Below, piece after piece: positions 9,058 through 16,998 of a stretch of DNA of 64,000 nt. The position numbers and the translations under genes are program-made. The DNA is taken from NCBI GenBank assembly GCA_965225715.1, contig CBDDBK010000002.1, forward strand, positions 248,001-312,000. Reading direction: 5' to 3'. The number at the start of each line of letters is the position of its first letter. The first letter of the stretch is position 1. The notes under the pieces are model-generated. The model was not told the DNA's origin and searched no databases. It saw only the letters and a program-made list of their open reading frames with translations. The stretch comes from CBDDBK01 sp965225715. Its GTDB lineage: Bacteria; Bacteroidota; Bacteroidia; Cytophagales; Flammeovirgaceae.

Positions 9058-10758
9058 ATGAAAAGTTTACTATCTTATTCAAAATATTTACTATTAGTTT
9101 TAATAGCCTTTGCAGGTGATTGTGGAGGTGATGACGGTCCTGTAATAACACCTCCTATAGTGACGGTAAATGTGTCTAATTTTACGACAACTATAGATGA
9201 GAACCCAACCAATGGACAGCTTCTTGGCACTATTGAAGCAAGTACAAACGAGGGTAGTTTGACCTTTTCGTTGAGTACCGAAAGTCCTGTAGGCGCTTTT
9301 TCTATTAATGCTTCTACCGGTGAGATTAGCGTTTTAGACAGTGTTTTATTTGATTTTGAAACCAATCCGACTTTAACAGCAGAAGTTACTGCAACCAATG
9401 GCGGGGTGAGTGAAAGTGCTACCATTACTGTTAACCTTAATGATATAAGCAGTACTATATCCCTGTTGGACTTTACGACGACTATAGATGAGAATCCAAC
9501 CAATGGACAGCTTCTTGGCACTATTGAAGCAAGTACAAACGACGGTAGTTTAACCTTTTCGTTGAGTACCGAAAGTCCTGTAGGCGCTTTTTCTATTAAT
9601 GCTTCTACCGGTGAGATTAGCGTTTTAGATAGTATTTTATTTGATTTTGAGACCAATCCAATTTTAACAGCAGAAGTTACTGCAACCAATGGTGAGGTGA
9701 GTGAAAGTGCTACGGTTACTGTTAACCTTAATGATATAAGCAGTACTATATCCCTGTTGGACTTTACGACGACTATAGATGAGAATCCGGCTAACGGACA
9801 AGTTCTTGGTACTGTTGAAGCAAGTACGAATGATGGTATTTTGACCTTTTCGTTGAGTTCTGAAAGTCCTGTAGGCGCTTTTTCTATTAATGCTTCTACC
9901 GGTGAGATTAGCGTTTTAGATAGCGTTTTATTTGATTTTGAAACCAATCCGACTTTAACAGCAGAAGTTACTGCGACGAATGGCGGGGTGAGTGAAAGTG
10001 CTACGGTTACTGTTAATTTGACTAATTTAACTCCTACTTTGAGTGGTTTAACGGTAACGATAGCTGAAAACCCTATAAATGGACAAAGTTTAGGTAGTGT
10101 TGTAGGTAATTTGAGTGAATTGACAGGAACAACTATTGCATTAACGAATCCAGACAGTACTTTAGGGGCATTGCGTTTAGATTTGTTGTCTGGTGAGGTT
10201 CAAGTTTCTGATAGTCTATTGTTTGATTATGAGAGTCGGACTAGTGTTGTGGGAACAGTTACGGCAACAGGCGAATTAAATGCCAGTATTACAGTTACAA
10301 TAACCTTAACCAATGTTAATATTATATGGAATGGACCAACTATAACATTTACAAAAGCTAATTTTTCTGATGTTAGTGATGAGGCCAATTGGGATAAAAT
10401 CACAGATAGTGTAGCAATAACAAGGGGAAATTTAGGATCTATATATAACCCTATTTTTCAATCTGCATTAACTACTCCTGATGCCAGTATTAATCCTACA
10501 AATACGCTTTGGGCTGTAGGGACAACGACTGATTTAAATAATCTTAATTTTAGAAATTTTCAAGATGGAAGTAGAATAATAGGAGGTAGTTCTTCTGATA
10601 GACCAGCTAATTTTGATATGGCTGATGTTGTTCTTTATCTGCCTAAAGAAGATATATATATTGATGTAGAGTTTATAACTTGGCAAAGTGGCAATAACAC
10701 TAAGAATAGTGGTGGCGGTTTTTCTTATCGCCGGGCAACCCGTGGAGAAGGGCAGTAA
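9058..10758 (+). CDS. Surface protein with cadherin-like repeats, tandem copy 2
   Basis: 566 residues. The signal region and first repeat are identical to copy 1. It has three 97-residue repeats (DNA units at 9175, 9466 and 9757) instead of four, then the divergent repeat and the C-terminal FTKANFSDVSDEANWDKITD...FSYRRATRGEGQ domain. The C-terminal domain differs from copy 1 mainly around the short variable loop after AVGTTTDLNNLNFRNF, where copy 1 has YNSDTYTTN and this copy SSSDRPAN. An exported, probably surface-anchored adhesin-like protein; ligand unknown. The intact sulfotransferase-like gene follows after 110 bp. Confidence 0.85.
   Translation: MKSLLSYSKYLLLVLIAFAGDCGGDDGPVITPPIVTVNVSNFTTTIDENPTNGQLLGTIEASTNEGSLTFSLSTESPVGAFSINASTGEISVLDSVLFDFETNPTLTAEVTATNGGVSESATITVNLNDISSTISLLDFTTTIDENPTNGQLLGTIEASTNDGSLTFSLSTESPVGAFSINASTGEISVLDSILFDFETNPILTAEVTATNGEVSESATVTVNLNDISSTISLLDFTTTIDENPANGQVLGTVEASTNDGILTFSLSSESPVGAFSINASTGEISVLDSVLFDFETNPTLTAEVTATNGGVSESATVTVNLTNLTPTLSGLTVTIAENPINGQSLGSVVGNLSELTGTTIALTNPDSTLGALRLDLLSGEVQVSDSLLFDYESRTSVVGTVTATGELNASITVTITLTNVNIIWNGPTITFTKANFSDVSDEANWDKITDSVAITRGNLGSIYNPIFQSALTTPDASINPTNTLWAVGTTTDLNNLNFRNFQDGSRIIGGSSSDRPANFDMADVVLYLPKEDIYIDVEFITWQSGNNTKNSGGGFSYRRATRGEGQ
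9175..10047 (+). repeat. Three 291-bp tandem repeats inside cadherin copy 2
   Basis: Units start at 9175, 9466 and 9757. They equal units 1, 3 and 4 of copy 1; the unit beginning at 7231, recognisable by GAGGTTCTTGG, is absent. Confidence 0.85.
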
Positions 10759-10868
10759 GAAGTATAAAAAGGTAAAACTAAAATTGAGCATATTCTATAT
10801 TGTAAAAAAGACCTTTTGGCTTTACCTTTTTTGAGCATATGAAAAAAAACTAAACAAATATAGTATTT

Positions 10869-12635
10869 ATGAAAGTAGGCTTAAACGTATTGATATTCTT
10901 TTTTTTATTTTTCTTACTTTTCAACTTTAAATCAGAAAAAGACCGAGAGGTTGTTTTTACTCTCATAAAAAATACCCAAACAAATACGGATTATTTTATT
11001 AATCCTTTCAAATACGCACCTATGGCTGTAGGTATCCATTTTGAGTTAAGTAGTAAAAAAAAGACAGATGTTATAGCTACGGTGCTTATCAAAGGGCATA
11101 ATACTCCAGATTTAGTGAAGTCTTATACTTTCACATCTACACCAGAAATTCAAAAGTATTGGTTGCCTATATTAGGACTTTACATGGGTAAAGTAACTAT
11201 AGTTCAAATAGATATAAAAAGTAAAGACACTAATATTTTATTTTCTAATAATTATGAAATATATCTTCCTAAAACCGAAGATTATTATATTGATATAGGC
11301 AAGGCAGAACAAACTAAGGTTATAGGCGAATTTGAAGGTGATGATATGATTTTTGTTCAATACAATAGCAATCCCTCTGGTGTAGTATTTAGAGGCATAG
11401 TTTATGATAAATATGGAAATATTAGATGGTACAGTAAAATTCCAAATGGAGCTCACCATTTTATCATAGATACTAAGCTTTATACAGGTTTGAAAAGTGA
11501 TCGTAATGAACATATTCTTGTGCATAACTTTTTAGCAAAACGTTTAGAAGATTGGAAATTTGAAGGTTATAGAAATTTACATCATGATTTAGTAAAACAG
11601 GTCGATAGCCATTTTATACTTACTTTTGATAATCAAGATAGTTTTCCTAATGAACAACATATCGTTGAAATAAATCCAAATGAGCAAGCTAAAAATAAGG
11701 TTATTAATTGTATTAATACGGGAAATATTTTTCCTAATGTGGATAATCTTTTTCCTAATTTACCTGAAGATATTGACAGTACGTCATTGAGTATTAAGGC
11801 TAAAGATCCAATCCATATTAACAGTATATCATCATATGAAAAAAATGGCAAAACGGTATATGTATGCAGTTCGCAACGCTCTGGTATAGCAGCACTGGAT
11901 GAGGATGGTGTTCCGCATTGGTATTTATTTCCAAAAGGAATTCAATACAAAATATTTAATGATAAATATAGTGGTCAAAGATTGCCTTCAGACACAAATT
12001 TTGTTGCTTTTAATTATTCTACTCTGCCATCTTACCAAAAACTCCTTTTAGACCCTATTGATAAAAATAACTTGCCTATTAAAGATTCTAAAATTATAGA
12101 TGAAGGTCAGGTAAAAAAAGATGTTGATTTTATTTATCCTTTCCGACAACATGGAGCAAAGGTCGTGGAGTACAACCAAGATTCTATGACAATGATTGTA
12201 TTAGACAATGCCGCTTTTCAATCTTTTAAACTTTATGATACTTTGGCTTCATCTTATGCTGTTTGTTATAGAGTTTTTTTTGATAATAATCCTATTGACG
12301 AACATGATCCCAGCAATAAAGAAGAAGAATTTTATGGAGGAAAAATAAAGCAACTATGGCGTTATAAATTAAATGCTTTTTCTCCTTTTATGGGGAGTTC
12401 TTCTATAAGCGCTTCAGGAAATTACTTGTTTTGTTTTGGTACAATTGGATCAAAAAAACGCACAACAGGAAATGGATATGACTATAATAATATTAATGAT
12501 ATTGAAGGAAAAACTATAGTTATTGAGCTAGATAGAAATGGAATAGAAAAAGCCAGATTAATTATTGAAACCACAGACCAAAGACCCTTAAAAATAGGAG
12601 CATACCGGGCTCAAAAAATCAATTTTGGAAAATAA
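10869..12635 (+). CDS. Aryl-sulfate sulfotransferase (ASST)-like exported protein
   Basis: 588 residues with an N-terminal hydrophobic segment (LNVLIFFFLFFLLFNF). Segments typical of the bacterial ASST beta-propeller family are YDKYGNIRWYSKIP, HHDLVKQVDSHFILTFD, DPIHINSISSYEKNG, SQRSGIAALDEDGVPHWYLF and PFRQHGAKVVEYN. The conserved histidines in HHDL, PIHINS and RQHGAK match those around the ASST active site, which moves sulfate between phenolic esters in the periplasm. The family assignment is from motif pattern; activity and substrate are inferred. The first bases of this gene are found twice upstream as debris between the duplicated cadherin genes. Confidence 0.72.
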   Translation: MKVGLNVLIFFFLFFLLFNFKSEKDREVVFTLIKNTQTNTDYFINPFKYAPMAVGIHFELSSKKKTDVIATVLIKGHNTPDLVKSYTFTSTPEIQKYWLPILGLYMGKVTIVQIDIKSKDTNILFSNNYEIYLPKTEDYYIDIGKAEQTKVIGEFEGDDMIFVQYNSNPSGVVFRGIVYDKYGNIRWYSKIPNGAHHFIIDTKLYTGLKSDRNEHILVHNFLAKRLEDWKFEGYRNLHHDLVKQVDSHFILTFDNQDSFPNEQHIVEINPNEQAKNKVINCINTGNIFPNVDNLFPNLPEDIDSTSLSIKAKDPIHINSISSYEKNGKTVYVCSSQRSGIAALDEDGVPHWYLFPKGIQYKIFNDKYSGQRLPSDTNFVAFNYSTLPSYQKLLLDPIDKNNLPIKDSKIIDEGQVKKDVDFIYPFRQHGAKVVEYNQDSMTMIVLDNAAFQSFKLYDTLASSYAVCYRVFFDNNPIDEHDPSNKEEEFYGGKIKQLWRYKLNAFSPFMGSSSISASGNYLFCFGTIGSKKRTTGNGYDYNNINDIEGKTIVIELDRNGIEKARLIIETTDQRPLKIGAYRAQKINFGK

Positions 12636-12828
12636 GAATTAATAACAGCTTGTATTGTAGGAGGCTTTTAATAGTAGGCGACACCTCTCCAAGAGTAAAA
12701 AATATAAATAGTTGGTTTTCTTATGCTTATGTTTTTTTCTAAAAATGAAAAATGAATTTTAGCAGGTTGTGCAAAAGGTTTTTATATTGATTTGTCGATT
12801 ATTTAATTAGTTATCCGTTATGTAAAAC

Positions 12829-13190
12829 TTAGACAAACTTTGACAATTTGCTGTTTACTTCCTGTTTCTTTGGACTTCCTAAAGCCGAAGTCTTAGGTTG
12901 TATCAGTCCTCCACAGGCAGAAACGGAGTAACTCTCCGCCAGTTTTTCCAAATTTAAACTTGCGTTTAAATCGCGGTTGACAGAAATTTGGCAATTTTGG
13001 CAATTATAGACACGCTCGAAAGTTTTAAAGTTCCTTTCTTATTTCCACAATTAGAACATAGTTTACTGCTGGGATAAAAGCGGTTAGCCAATTTCAAAGT
13101 CGAACCGTACCATTTGCTTTTGTACTCTAATTGCCTTTTAAATTCATAAAACCCACCGTCTAAAATGGCACTTGCTAAACGGTGATTTTT
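12829..13190 (-). pseudogene. TnpB (IS200/IS605 family) C-terminal remnant, cut by IS1
   Basis: Minus-strand reading gives NHRLASAILDGGFYEFKRQL and SKLCSNCGNKKGTLK; after a frameshift near 13025 it continues TFERVYNCQNCQISVNRDLN to a stop at 12829. The CxxC...CxxC zinc ribbon and the NRDLNAS motif define the C-terminus of TnpB, the RNA-guided nuclease of IS605 elements. The 5' part is removed by the IS1 starting at 13191 and the ribbon is frameshifted, so it is dead. No TnpA is nearby. Confidence 0.85.
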
Positions 13191-14017
13191 GGTGGTGTTG
13201 TAGAAAGTATGATTTAAGGAAATATTTTTGATATTGAGACATTTAGAGTTAAATTTGTTCATTTGTTTCACCCAAATAAGACAAAATGACGATAGAAATA
13301 ACCCTAAAATGCCCCAAATGCGAAGGGAAAGATATAAGAAAAAATGGAAGAACTAAAAGGAAGAAGCAAAATTATGAGTGTAAAAGCTGCGGTCGGCAGT
13401 TTATATCTCCTCAGGAGCTGAGTTATCGAGGGTGTCAAAAAGGAATAACTGAGCGGGTTAAACATATGCTTGTCAGACGAGTAGGTATTAGGGATATTTT
13501 TGAATTAGAAGGTATTAGCCCTAAAAAAGTTTTATCTATTCTTGCCAATACCACGGTTTCTATCAAGCCCAAACAACGTTTTTATGCTAGCTTAGAGGTT
13601 GATGAGCTTTGGTCTTATGTGAAAAAGAAGGGGCAGAAATACTGGTTGATTGATGCGTATTGTCGTCAGAGTGGCGAGATAGTTTCTTGGGCTTGGGGCA
13701 AGCGTGATCGCAAAACAGTGCAGCGTCTATGGTTTAGTTTAAAGGCTCTTGGTGTTGGTTTCAAAGAAGTTTGTACCGATAACTTGGAGGCATTTAAAGG
13801 GGTCTTTGAAGATTGTAAGCATTTGATAGGCAAATGTTTTACAAAGGGTATAGCGGGTAATAATTGTCGTCTGCGTCATCGAATCAGCCGTTTAGTTCGT
13901 AGAACCTGTTGCTTTTCTAAAAAGAAGTCTAATCATCGCAAAGCCAGATGTTAGCTTTCTTTTATATCAATAACGGGCATGTGTAAAATTTGACATCATA
14001 TTTTGTATAACACCACC
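13191..14017 (+). mobile_element. IS1-family insertion sequence, copy 1
   Basis: 827 bp between GGTGGTGTTGTAG and GTATAACACCACC inverted ends. Identical in length to the copies at 28182-29008 and 42058-42884. It is inserted into the tnpB remnant. Flanks (GTGATTTTT and AGACTTTGA) do not form an evident target duplication. Confidence 0.92.
13286..13954 (+). CDS. IS1-family transposase (InsA-InsB in a single frame), copy 1
   Basis: 222 residues. The InsA-type zinc finger CPKCEGKDIRKNGRTKRKKQ...CKSCGRQF leads without a frameshift into the InsB DDE domain (LEVDELWSYVKKK; VCTDNLEAFKG). This copy has Leu where copies 2 and 3 have Trp (DNWEAFKG). All three copies end RTCCFSKKKSNHRKARC. A shifted frame just after would continue AFFYINNGHV, which resembles the usual IS1 C-terminus, so the tail looks frameshifted in all copies. 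Reads away from the broken tnpB. Confidence 0.9.
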   Translation: MTIEITLKCPKCEGKDIRKNGRTKRKKQNYECKSCGRQFISPQELSYRGCQKGITERVKHMLVRRVGIRDIFELEGISPKKVLSILANTTVSIKPKQRFYASLEVDELWSYVKKKGQKYWLIDAYCRQSGEIVSWAWGKRDRKTVQRLWFSLKALGVGFKEVCTDNLEAFKGVFEDCKHLIGKCFTKGIAGNNCRLRHRISRLVRRTCCFSKKKSNHRKARC

Positions 14018-14030
14018 AGACTTTGATATA

Positions 14031-14141
14031 TTAGACTCTATGTTGTAGTTTTTTTGCATAGGACAAAATATTAAAATACAATATTATTGAAAATTAATTA
14101 TTTTAAAATTCCTATAGCTTTTTATACAAGATAGAGTCTAA
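14031..14141. repeat. Short MITE-like inverted-repeat element
   Basis: 111 bp bounded by TTAGACTCTATGTTGTA and TACAAGATAGAGTCTAA, inverted repeats with one mismatch. The interior is AT-rich and non-coding. It lies between IS1 and the lipoprotein gene. Only one copy was seen in the window, so mobility is inferred from structure alone. Confidence 0.5.
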
Positions 14142-14163
14142 TGGTTAAGCAAGTTAAACAGCT

Positions 14164-14931
14164 CTATTTAATTTTTTCTTCCAAAGCATCCATTTTAGCT
14201 TGTGCTTCTGTTTTACCTAAATCTAAAGCCTTCTTGTAATAATTATAAGCTTCTTGGTAAAGGGCTTTCTTTTTACGACCGGCTAATCTGGTTTTAGCAG
14301 CTAACTTCTCTGCAGCAATACCTTGATCATAAAGATAACCCGCTTTGTCCTCTACGCCTTTTTGATTTGTCTCAACTAACTCTTGACGTTGTTGGGCTAT
14401 CTTATCAGCATTTTCTAAAATTTGGCGATTCTGTTCATCTAACTCTTTATTTTGTAAATCAACAGTCTTTATAAGTTCTTGATTTTCAGTTTTAAAATTC
14501 TCAACTTGTTCTGTTAGACTAAGAATTAATTCTTGCTTTTCAGCTAAATCACCTTTTAAACTTTTAATGATACCAAAATAAACTTTATTTTGATTGTTAG
14601 ATTTGGCTAACTGACCTTCAATTTGATTTAAACGATCTTCTGTATCATGTATATATTTATTGATCGATTGAATTTTAGTTACATAAGTAGGATAAGCTAC
14701 GCCTTTTTCTAAATCTAAATTAATGGTTTCTTGTGCTATGTCTATGGAATCCAACAATGTATTGACTTCTTCTAAATTATTAGCTAATATTTCAGAATTA
14801 GAATCTGAAGCGGATAAACGACTTTTTAGTTGTTCATTTTCTTCTTCTAGTGCTTTTATTTTTCCACAACTGGCAAGAAATAATAACATGATAACAGATA
14901 AGGCGAAAATAAATTTTGTTCTATTTTTCAT
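14164..14931 (-). CDS. Coiled-coil lipoprotein
   Basis: 255 residues. The signal sequence ends in the lipobox LASC (residues 19-22: FLASCGKIK), predicting lipid anchoring in the envelope. Residues 25-190 are almost continuous heptad-like coiled coil (ALEEENEQLKSRLSAS, IEGQLAKSNNQNK, LTEQVENFKTENQEL). The last ~50 residues (AAEKLAAKTRLAGRKKKALY, then EAYNYYKKALDLGKTEAQA) look like a single TPR-like helix pair. No enzymatic motif. Possibly a periplasmic scaffold; the family was not recognised. The gene stands alone, with IS debris on one side and an 800-bp non-coding stretch on the other. Confidence 0.75.
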   Translation of the reverse strand: MKNRTKFIFALSVIMLLFLASCGKIKALEEENEQLKSRLSASDSNSEILANNLEEVNTLLDSIDIAQETINLDLEKGVAYPTYVTKIQSINKYIHDTEDRLNQIEGQLAKSNNQNKVYFGIIKSLKGDLAEKQELILSLTEQVENFKTENQELIKTVDLQNKELDEQNRQILENADKIAQQRQELVETNQKGVEDKAGYLYDQGIAAEKLAAKTRLAGRKKKALYQEAYNYYKKALDLGKTEAQAKMDALEEKIK

Positions 14932-15757
14932 AACTGTACAATTTTTTAAAAATTAAGTTAATATTAAGTAAAATGGTTATTGTTTTGTTACACTAATAAA
15001 TTATAAATTAATTTAATGAAATTAAAATACTGAAAACTAAATAATTAATATATAAACTTACTATTTAAAACCAATTATTTTATTGGTTTTTTTAGAATTA
15101 TAAAATTTTTTAAAACTCTGTATAGTTGAACTTATATTAAAAAAAGATTTTTTAAGTATTTGATTCATTGATATTAAGAATATATTTTCTTTTTACTTTT
15201 AATAGCAAGATTAAAGACTATAAATCAATAGTTTATTTTTTTATCAAAAATCTAATAATATTTCAATATATAAAATAAAAAAAATAAACTATTGATTATC
15301 AAAAATTTAAAAGATTAAAAATTAATTTTTTAATCTTTAACAATAAATAAAAATTAGCCGCAAAATAAATTGTTATTATAGGGCGTAAAGGTAAAATATA
15401 AGTTTAATTAATTCAACAATTTTTTAATTTTTACGAAATATTATAAAAAAATAGATAAATTTTTTATTTGAAAATAAACCTTTAAAAGCTAAATAAATTA
15501 ACTTTGTTATCATAATACAGTTACTTGAAAAAAGGATTTTCGAAGGATTTAATTTATTGATAATAAAAATGAACCTTTCATTAAGATAAAGCTATAAAAT
15601 CTTCGATTTTAACATAGCTCATACATTTTAATATTAATTAAACTACGCATATAAAAATGGATAGTTTTATCATTTAGAGAGATCTCCTGATTATATATTA
15701 TATTAGTAAAAACCTTTATTTTAGTCTTTTAAACAGTAGTTTGTTCAATTTAGAGAC
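14932..15757. other. Long AT-rich intergenic region upstream of pheS
   Basis: About 830 bp without a credible ORF. It contains a 19-bp inverted repeat (AATCAATAGTTTATTTTTT near 15223 and its complement near 15280), a perfect AAAGATTAAAAA/TTTTTAATCTTT hairpin at 15310-15338, and a degraded copy of the dispersed repeat at about 15515-15597 (ACTTGAAAAAAGGATTTTCG...). No tRNA or leader peptide was found. Promoters for the lipoprotein gene and pheS must lie at its two ends. Confidence 0.5.
15515..15597. repeat. Degraded copy of the dispersed ~90-bp repeat
   Basis: Reverse orientation: ACAGTTACTTGAAAAAAGG...TTTATTGATAATAAAAATGAA...AAGATAAAGCTATAAA corresponds to the complement of the family's right end, middle and left end. 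More divergent than the copies at 22231 and 34962. Confidence 0.35.
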
Positions 15758-16780
15758 ATGGATTTATCAAAAGAAATTTTAAAAATTAGACAAAGTATAA
15801 AAGAGAATAATATAAAAACATCTGAAAATTTAGATGCATTTTGGCAAAAATATTTGAGTCGTAAAGGTTTAATTAATGGCATTTTTGATAAATTTAAAAC
15901 CTTATCTAAAGATGAAAAAAAACACTTAGGTATGGAAGTTAATACTTTAAAACAATTTGCTCAAGAAAATTTTAAAACGGCACAATCTAAATTTTCTCAA
16001 ACTAAACATCAAAATAAAAATTATGGTGATTTAAGTCTACCCAGTAAAGAGACGGTTGGTGCTTTACACCCTCTTGTTTTAGTTAGAAATAAGATTATAG
16101 AAATTTTCAGAGGTATAGGATTTGATATTTCTAAAGGTCCTGAAATTGAACAAGATTGGTATAATTTTACAGCTCTAAACTTTCCACCTGATCATCCAGC
16201 TCGAGAAATGCAAGATACTTTTTTTTTATCTGAAAATAAAGATTACCTCTTGAGAACACATACTTCTAATGTTCAAATACGAGCCATGAGAAATTCTACA
16301 CCACCCATGCGAACTTTATCCATAGGACGTGTTTATAGAAACGAAACCATTTCTGCTAGATCACATTGTATTTTTCATCAGGTAGAAGGTCTATATGTAG
16401 ATAAAAAAGTTAGTTTCAACGATTTAAAAGACACTGTTTATTATTTTGCTAAACAATTATTTGGAGCAGATATCCGGGTTAGATTTAGACCCTCTTATTT
16501 TCCTTTTACCGAGCCAAGTGCTGAAGTTGATATTTATTGGGGTTTAAAGAATGAAACAGACCACAGAATCACAAAAGGTACAGGTTGGTTGGAAATTATG
16601 GGCTGTGGTATGGTTGATGTAAATGTATTTAAAAACTGTGGGATTGATGATCAAAACTATACGGGCTTTGCTTTTGGTATGGGTATCGAACGCATGGCAA
16701 TGTTTATGTATCAAATTGAAGATATTCGTTTTTTTACCTACAATGATATTCGCTTTTTAAAACAATTTCCACCTATATAA
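15758..16780 (+). CDS. pheS: Phenylalanyl-tRNA synthetase alpha subunit
   Basis: 340 residues, the standard length. Class II synthetase core: KGPEIEQDWYNFTALNFPPD and HPAREMQDTFFL (motif 1 region), LLRTHTSNVQIRAM, motif 2 in GRVYRNETISARSHCIFHQV and motif 3 in GFAFGMGIERMAMFMY. The N-terminal ~85 residues form the expected coiled-coil arm. It charges tRNA(Phe) as an alpha2-beta2 enzyme; pheT is not in the window, usual for Bacteroidota. The ATG at 15758 agrees with the family's N-terminus. Confidence 0.96.
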   Translation: MDLSKEILKIRQSIKENNIKTSENLDAFWQKYLSRKGLINGIFDKFKTLSKDEKKHLGMEVNTLKQFAQENFKTAQSKFSQTKHQNKNYGDLSLPSKETVGALHPLVLVRNKIIEIFRGIGFDISKGPEIEQDWYNFTALNFPPDHPAREMQDTFFLSENKDYLLRTHTSNVQIRAMRNSTPPMRTLSIGRVYRNETISARSHCIFHQVEGLYVDKKVSFNDLKDTVYYFAKQLFGADIRVRFRPSYFPFTEPSAEVDIYWGLKNETDHRITKGTGWLEIMGCGMVDVNVFKNCGIDDQNYTGFAFGMGIERMAMFMYQIEDIRFFTYNDIRFLKQFPPI

Positions 16781-16998
16781 AAGTATAAAACTCAATATAT
16801 TTTAAATTGCCCAGTAACTTTAGATATACAATTTGTGTTTATATTATTGCTTATGTTCTAATTTTTGTTATACGGAACAGAAGTTATAAAATATAAATCA
16901 TTGAAAATCAATTAGTTTAAAATATATAAAGTCATTATGAACTTTTACAACATGAGCATCTATTAAAATTTTATTTTTTTACCTAAATTATATATCTT

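Noticed and set aside
6840..9947. Long antisense ORFs (290-387 codons) opposite the cadherin-repeat genes
   Set aside because: They mirror the 291-bp repeats exactly, lack start context and homology, and arise because the sense repeats have no stop in that frame.
6940..10047. CRISPR-like direct repeats
   Set aside because: The period is 291 bp, coding and without unique spacers. No 24-40 bp repeat/spacer pattern or cas gene was seen anywhere.
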